A stretch of 9,248 bases of DNA from CAYZJV01 sp964473245 (GTDB lineage: Bacteria > Spirochaetota > Spirochaetia > Sphaerochaetales > Sphaerochaetaceae): assembly GCA_964473245.1 (NCBI GenBank), contig CAYYOL010000061.1, positions 1 to 9,248 of the forward strand, given 5' to 3'. Below the pieces are notes generated by a model. It searched no databases. It worked only from the letters and a program-made list of their open reading frames with translations, and was not told where the DNA came from. Position 1 is the first letter of the stretch; every line of letters begins with the position of its first letter. Below, piece by piece: positions 5,613 through 9,248 of this stretch. The position numbers and the translations under genes are program-made.

Positions 5613-7130
5613 TTAAGCACCATACTCCCGAAGGAGCGCCAGGTCAAGTTCAGGATAGAGAACAAATGTATCCAAAAGTGTTTGCACCCGCTTTTTCGCC
5701 TCACTCATTGCATCTTCATCGGTAACGAACTTCGCCTTGCTCTGCTGACCAGCCTTCGCACCCTTGGCGATGATGGCAGGTCGAGTATGCGAGAGGACCA
5801 TTTTCATGATCGAAGCAATCTCCTGCATCTCTGCAGGCCCCATTCCCAATGTGGTCACAGCGGGAGTTCCAATACGGAGGCCACTGGTGTACCAAGGTCC
5901 GTTAGGATCGAAAGGGAGAGCATTTCTATTCAGTGTTACCCCGCATTCACGGAGTGCACTCTCTGCCTGTCTGCCGTTGAGTCCAAAGGCACGTACATCG
6001 AGCAGCATAAGGTGGTTGTCTGTTCCACCTGTGGCTACCGGAATGCCCTCCTCCATACATGCAGCTGCGAGCGCACGGGAGTTCTCAACGATCTTCTGCG
6101 CATAGGTTTTGAACGAATCGTCCAGTGCTTCTGTGAATGAAATCGCTTTCGCTGCCATCACATGGGGCAGTGGCCCGCCGATGACCAGAGGACACCCCTT
6201 GTCCACCGCGTCAGCAAACTCGCTCTTGCAGAGGATCATGCCTCCTCGAGGACCGCGCAGCGTCTTGTGCGTGGTAGTGGTCACGACATCTGCCCAGGCA
6301 ATGGGATCGTAGTTGCCACTCATTACTTTACCCGCGACCAGACCGGCGAAGTGTGCCATGTCCACCATGAAAACAGCTCCCACTGCATGGGCGATCTCAC
6401 TCATCCGCTTGAAATCGATCAGCCGAGGATAGGCGCTGTATCCAGCGAGAAGGATGAGCGGACGAATCTCCTTCGCCTGACGCTCGATCGCATCGTAGTC
6501 CAGAACTCCTGTCTGTTCATCCACTGTGTATGAGTAGGCATCGAACATCTGAGCAGAGAGATTCTGCCGGTATCCGTGCGTGAGGTGACCACCCGAGTAA
6601 TAGTCTAATCCGAGTAGACGCTGATTACCAACCTCTTTCCGTACGGCATCCCACTGCTCTCGGGTGAGATCACTGGGATTGGTGATGCCGATCTTCTCCA
6701 AGGAGGGTACCTGAACGCGCGCATTCAAGATGGCCCAGTAGGCGACAAGATTCGCATCTGCACCACTGTGTGGTTGTACATAGGCGTGTTCTGCCCCGAA
6801 AAGCTCACAAGCCTGCTTGCAGGCGAAAGCCTCGATAGCGTCTACATTGTCGCAGCCAGCGTAGAATCTATGGTACGCATACCCCTCGGCATACTTGTCG
6901 GTGAGTAGATTTCCCATTGCTGCCTGAGAGGCGAGACTCGAATAGTTCTCGCTCGCAATGAGCTTCAGATGAGAACGTTGATCCTTCAACTCCTGAACGA
7001 TATGCGAGGCTACCAGCGGGGAAACGGAGGCTACCTGATCAAGCGAGGCGAGGTAGGTAACGAGGGCACCGTTGACTTGGTCTACCGGGGTGTTCTTCAG
7101 ATACGCATGCAACAAGGGGGATTTTGCCAT
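5613..7130 (-). CDS. glyA: Serine hydroxymethyltransferase, long (chlamydial/spirochaetal-type) form
   Basis: A complete 505-residue PLP enzyme interconverting serine plus THF with glycine plus 5,10-methylene-THF in the cytoplasm. The PLP lysine is K289 in VVTTTTHKTLRGPRGG, and the cofactor-binding Asp is D257 in FMVDMAHFAGLVAG. SENYSS, YAEGYAYHRFYAGCDNVD and LDYYSGGHLTHG are all conserved. It is about 85 residues longer than E. coli GlyA (about 417). The extra length is an N-terminal extension of about 40 residues and an insertion near 138-172, between YWAIL and LLGLDYYSGG. Both are, from what I know, characteristic of Chlamydiae and spirochaetes. ATG at 7130 has AAGGAG at 7137-7142, six bases away. 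It heads the leftward glycine block and diverges from the NSS transporter; pairing with gcvH indicates serine-glycine-one-carbon flux. Confidence 0.97.
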   Translation of the reverse strand: MAKSPLLHAYLKNTPVDQVNGALVTYLASLDQVASVSPLVASHIVQELKDQRSHLKLIASENYSSLASQAAMGNLLTDKYAEGYAYHRFYAGCDNVDAIEAFACKQACELFGAEHAYVQPHSGADANLVAYWAILNARVQVPSLEKIGITNPSDLTREQWDAVRKEVGNQRLLGLDYYSGGHLTHGYRQNLSAQMFDAYSYTVDEQTGVLDYDAIERQAKEIRPLILLAGYSAYPRLIDFKRMSEIAHAVGAVFMVDMAHFAGLVAGKVMSGNYDPIAWADVVTTTTHKTLRGPRGGMILCKSEFADAVDKGCPLVIGGPLPHVMAAKAISFTEALDDSFKTYAQKIVENSRALAAACMEEGIPVATGGTDNHLMLLDVRAFGLNGRQAESALRECGVTLNRNALPFDPNGPWYTSGLRIGTPAVTTLGMGPAEMQEIASIMKMVLSHTRPAIIAKGAKAGQQSKAKFVTDEDAMSEAKKRVQTLLDTFVLYPELDLALLREYGA

Positions 7131-7233
7131 GGGGGACTCCTTCAGTTTTCAGAAACATTTCTGTTGCATTGTGCCTGCTTCAACCGGTTCATGTCAATGA
7201 ATGCAACACGAAATACCGTATTGTCATGCAACA
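7107..7233. repeat. Four copies of the octamer ATGCAACA in the glyA/transporter divergent region
   Basis: Exact ATGCAACA lies on the plus strand at 7107-7114 (inside the glyA 5' coding end), 7201-7208 and 7226-7233, and on the minus strand at 7162-7169. Copies 7162-7170 and 7200-7208 form a 9-bp inverted repeat whose centre (7185) nearly coincides with the AACCGGTT palindrome. Copies 7106-7115 and 7225-7234 match over ten bases, CATGCAACAA. Three copies touch or abut elements of the two predicted divergent promoters. This suggests one regulator controlling glyA and the transporter together, possibly by looping. The only other copy I noticed in the window is in gcvPA (2818-2825, minus). Confidence 0.55.
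7168..7197 (-). promoter_or_regulatory. Predicted sigma-70 promoter of the glyA operon
   Basis: On the minus strand a perfect TTGACA (7192-7197) and CACAAT (7168-7173, four of six) are 18 bp apart, predicting a start near 7161 and a leader of about 30 nt. The -10 shares bases 7168-7170 with one copy of the ATGCAACA octamer; another copy lies three bases upstream of the -35. The spacer contains the perfect palindrome AACCGGTT (7182-7189). Confidence 0.6.
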
Positions 7234-7249
7234 ACACAATCGGTACACT
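7221..7249 (+). promoter_or_regulatory. Predicted sigma-70 promoter of the NSS transporter
   Basis: TTGTCA (7221-7226) and TACACT (7244-7249) are separated by exactly 17 bp, predicting a start near 7256 and a short leader of about 22 nt. An ATGCAACA octamer at 7226-7233 overlaps the last base of the -35 and runs into the spacer, a position suited to repression. AAGGAG at 7264-7269 is nine bases before the ATG at 7279. No riboswitch fits in so short a leader. Confidence 0.6.
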
Positions 7250-7278
7250 GATATCTCACACAAAAGGAGTACAACTGT

Positions 7279-8667
7279 ATGTCACAAGAAAGAGAAAAGT
7301 TGGGGAGCCGTCTGGGCTTCATTTTTCTGTCCGCAGGATGCGCCATCGGCTTGGGAAATGTCTGGAGATTCCCATTCATAACAGGTCAGTACGGTGGAGC
7401 GGCATTCGTGTTGCTCTACATTCTGTTCCTGTTGATCTTCGGATTGCCGATCATGATCATGGAGTTCTCCATAGGTCGGGCATCTCGCCAAAACATTGGA
7501 GTTGCATTGAAGACACTTGAACCGAAGGGGACGAAGTGGCATGCATACGGACCTCTTGCCATTGGAGGAAACTATGTGCTCATGATGTTCTACACTACGG
7601 TGAGCGGCTGGTTGTTCGCCTACTTCTTCGGTATGGCTAAAGGGGACCTCGCCGGACTCGACCCCGAAGCGGTCGGAGGCTACTTCGGTGGTCTGCTGAG
7701 CAGTCCTGGAACCATGACATTCTGGATGATCGTAGCTACGCTTCTCGGTCTAGGGATCTGCGCCATCGGGCTGCAAAAGGGAGTGGAGAAGATCACGAAA
7801 TTCATGATGAGTGCATTGCTCCTGGTCATGCTCGTACTTGTCGTGAAGTCGGTCACCCTCCCCGGAGCGAAGGCTGGACTGGAATTCTATCTCCTTCCTG
7901 ACTTCTCCCGACTCCAGGATGCTGGCATCTGGAATGCGATCTATGCTGCCATGGGACAGGCGTTCTTCACCTTGAGCCTCGGTATCGGTAGTATGGCCAT
8001 CTTCGGAAGCTATATCGACAAGTCGAGAACACTGACCGGAGAATCGATCAACGTACTGGCACTCGATACATTCGTGGCACTTATGAGTGGACTTATTATC
8101 TTTCCTGCATCGTTCGCATTCAACGTCTCACCCGATGCTGGACCATCGCTCATCTTCATCACCCTGCCCAACATCTTCAACGCCATGCAAGGTGGCAGAC
8201 TCTGGGGCACCCTTTTCTTCGTGTTCATGAGCTTCGCTGCACTCTCCACACTCGTCGCCGTATTCGAAAACATCGTGAGTTACTGGATCGACGTCAAAGG
8301 ATGGTCGCGCAAGAAGGCAGTCGGAGTGAACATCGTGGCGATAATCCTCCTCTCAATGCCCTGTGTACTCGGCTTCAATGTGCTCTCTGGCTTCCAACCA
8401 CTCGGTGCCGGTACCAACGTACTCGATCTGGAGGATTTCATTGTAAGCTCGACTCTGCTCCCGCTCGGATCACTTGTGTTCCTCCTCTTCTGCTGTTCGA
8501 AGCGAGGTTGGGGTTGGAAACAATTCATTGCTGAGGCAGATACCGGAACAGGAGTCAAGTTCCCCCAGTGGGCGAGAACATATGTCACCTATGTGCTGCC
8601 AGCGCTGGTGTTGTTCGTGTTCATCATGGGCTACTGGAACATCTTCGTTCCTCTCATCCGAGGGTAG
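7279..8667 (+). CDS. Sodium-dependent amino-acid transporter, NSS (SNF) family
   Basis: A complete 462-residue inner-membrane symporter with about 11 hydrophobic helices, near residues 12-36, 40-62, 88-115, 145-163, 169-190, 217-244, 253-277, 307-335, 346-366, 383-408 and 436-458, like other 11-helix bacterial NSS proteins. TM1 has the signature SAGCAIGLGNVWRFPF with the sodium-ligand Asn of GLGN. Unwound TM6 reads GQAFFTLSLGIG, keeping the LeuT Thr254 equivalent. TM7 has LDT, with Asp where LeuT has Asn286 by hand alignment. TM8 has AALST, with hydroxyls at the second sodium site. Transport is therefore probably sodium coupled. The substrate cannot be read from the sequence; divergence from glyA and shared octamers suggest glycine, serine or alanine. 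It ends at a GC-rich hairpin. Confidence 0.93.
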   Translation: MSQEREKLGSRLGFIFLSAGCAIGLGNVWRFPFITGQYGGAAFVLLYILFLLIFGLPIMIMEFSIGRASRQNIGVALKTLEPKGTKWHAYGPLAIGGNYVLMMFYTTVSGWLFAYFFGMAKGDLAGLDPEAVGGYFGGLLSSPGTMTFWMIVATLLGLGICAIGLQKGVEKITKFMMSALLLVMLVLVVKSVTLPGAKAGLEFYLLPDFSRLQDAGIWNAIYAAMGQAFFTLSLGIGSMAIFGSYIDKSRTLTGESINVLALDTFVALMSGLIIFPASFAFNVSPDAGPSLIFITLPNIFNAMQGGRLWGTLFFVFMSFAALSTLVAVFENIVSYWIDVKGWSRKKAVGVNIVAIILLSMPCVLGFNVLSGFQPLGAGTNVLDLEDFIVSSTLLPLGSLVFLLFCCSKRGWGWKQFIAEADTGTGVKFPQWARTYVTYVLPALVLFVFIMGYWNIFVPLIRG

Positions 8668-8677
8668 TCCAATACAT

Positions 8678-8698
8678 AGGGGGGCGCTATGCCCCCTT
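8678..8698. terminator. Bidirectional hairpin terminator between the transporter and kduD
   Basis: AGGGGGGC (8678-8685) pairs with GCCCCCTT (8691-8698) around a GCTAT loop: an eight-pair, very GC-rich stem with one G-U pair, 10 bases after the transporter stop and 20 bases beyond the convergent kduD stop. The trailing T run is short on either strand, so efficiency is uncertain, but placement between convergent genes fits a shared terminator. Confidence 0.65.
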
Positions 8699-8718
8699 AT
8701 GCGTATCGATATAGGTTC

Positions 8719-9248
8719 CTAACGGGCAAGCCAACCACCATCCACAGCGATCGTATACCCCTGCACGTAGTCTCCTGCCTTCGAAGCAAGGAAAACAGCA
8801 GCTCCCTGGATATCCTGCGGTGTACCCCACCTACCCGATGGAATACGACCAAGGATCTCAGCGCTCCGCTTCTGATCTTCACGAATCTGCTTGGTATTGT
8901 TCGTCGCCATATAGCCCGGGGCAATCGCATTGACATTGATGTCATGTTTCGCCCACTCGTTCGCCATAGCCCGAGTCATTCCCATAACAGCACTCTTGCT
9001 CGAGGTGTAGGAGGGAACCCTGATTCCGCCCTGAAAGCTAAGCATACTCGCGATATTGATGATCTTTCCACCAGTATTCTGTTTGATGAACTGGCGAGCT
9101 ACCGCTTGGCTGAAGAAGAATACTGTCTTGCTGTTGATTGCCATGACATCGTCCCAATCCTTCTCGGTATAGTCGATCGCATCGGTTCGACGGATTATTC
9201 CTGCATTGTTCATGAGAATATCGACATGACCGAATACGGAAACAGCTT
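8719..9248 (-). CDS. kduD: 2-dehydro-3-deoxy-D-gluconate 5-dehydrogenase, SDR family (5' end beyond the window)
   Basis: A short-chain dehydrogenase whose reading frame continues upstream of the ATG at 9213 to the right edge, encoding VSVFGHVDIL before MNNAG. The Met is therefore internal and about 70-80 N-terminal residues, including the NAD-binding TGxxxGxG motif, are off the window. Visible hallmarks are NNAG, the catalytic Ser of IINIASMLSFQGG, YTSSK with the catalytic Tyr and Lys, and the C-terminal VDGGWLAR. The segments DWDDVM, GGIRVPSYT, NVNAIAPGYMATNNT and DYVQGYTIAVDGGWLAR match my memory of E. coli KduD very closely. KduD reduces 2,5-diketo-3-deoxygluconate to KDG in the degradation of pectin and other uronates. 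A related gluconate or deoxygluconate dehydrogenase cannot be excluded. It converges on the transporter and belongs to a separate transcription unit. Confidence 0.88.
   Translation of the reverse strand, partial: AVSVFGHVDILMNNAGIIRRTDAIDYTEKDWDDVMAINSKTVFFFSQAVARQFIKQNTGGKIINIASMLSFQGGIRVPSYTSSKSAVMGMTRAMANEWAKHDINVNAIAPGYMATNNTKQIREDQKRSAEILGRIPSGRWGTPQDIQGAAVFLASKAGDYVQGYTIAVDGGWLAR

Noticed and set aside
7150..7163. CAGAAA-CA-TTTCTG hairpin in the glyA leader
   Set aside because: Six AT-rich pairs with a two-base loop are unlikely to be stable; no anti-terminator or T run accompanies it.
9211..9213. ATG at 9213 as the kduD start
   Set aside because: The same frame stays open to the window edge and encodes the conserved FGHVDIL segment just before NNAG, so the Met is internal and the gene is truncated by the window.
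1..9248. CRISPR array, insertion sequence, tRNA/rRNA, prophage or attachment sites
   Set aside because: No periodic repeats, transposase, integrase or structured RNA gene was seen on either strand; the genes are contiguous housekeeping and catabolic types.

Overview
The window looks like ordinary chromosomal DNA of a bacterium, roughly half GC, most plausibly a spirochaete. The best lineage clue is the long serine hydroxymethyltransferase (505 aa). It carries an N-terminal extension and an internal insertion typical, as I recall, of chlamydial and spirochaetal GlyA. The split GcvPA/GcvPB glycine decarboxylase and a secreted serpin do not contradict this. The taxonomic call is an inference, not something the sequence proves.

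Layout from left to right: the 3' end of a possible unidentified gene (1-72, +); a secreted serpin (90-1265, +); then a leftward block read 7130 to 1283 on the minus strand, glyA - gcvH - outer-membrane beta-barrel gene - gcvPA - gcvPB. Divergent from glyA is a sodium:neurotransmitter-symporter (NSS) family transporter (7279-8667, +). Convergent with that transporter is kduD (minus, 5' end beyond the right edge), a dehydrogenase of uronate catabolism. A GC-rich hairpin at 8678-8698 separates the last two genes.

Functionally, the middle 7.4 kb reads as a glycine/serine one-carbon module. The transporter is a candidate importer of glycine or another small amino acid. GcvPA/GcvPB (P-protein) decarboxylates glycine onto the lipoyl arm of GcvH, and GlyA joins glycine and 5,10-methylene-THF to serine. 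The aminomethyltransferase gcvT is absent from the block, and an outer-membrane protein gene sits between gcvH and gcvPA.

I found no wholly new system. The most interesting unexplained signal is an octamer, ATGCAACA, present four times in 127 bp across the glyA/transporter divergent region. Three copies touch or abut the predicted promoters, so it is a candidate operator where a glycine riboswitch might have been expected. Others are an 11-bp direct repeat upstream of gcvPA, a palindrome next to the gcvH stop codon, and a serpin with a shortened helix-D region and a long reactive loop. No tRNA, rRNA, CRISPR array, insertion sequence or replication origin was seen.
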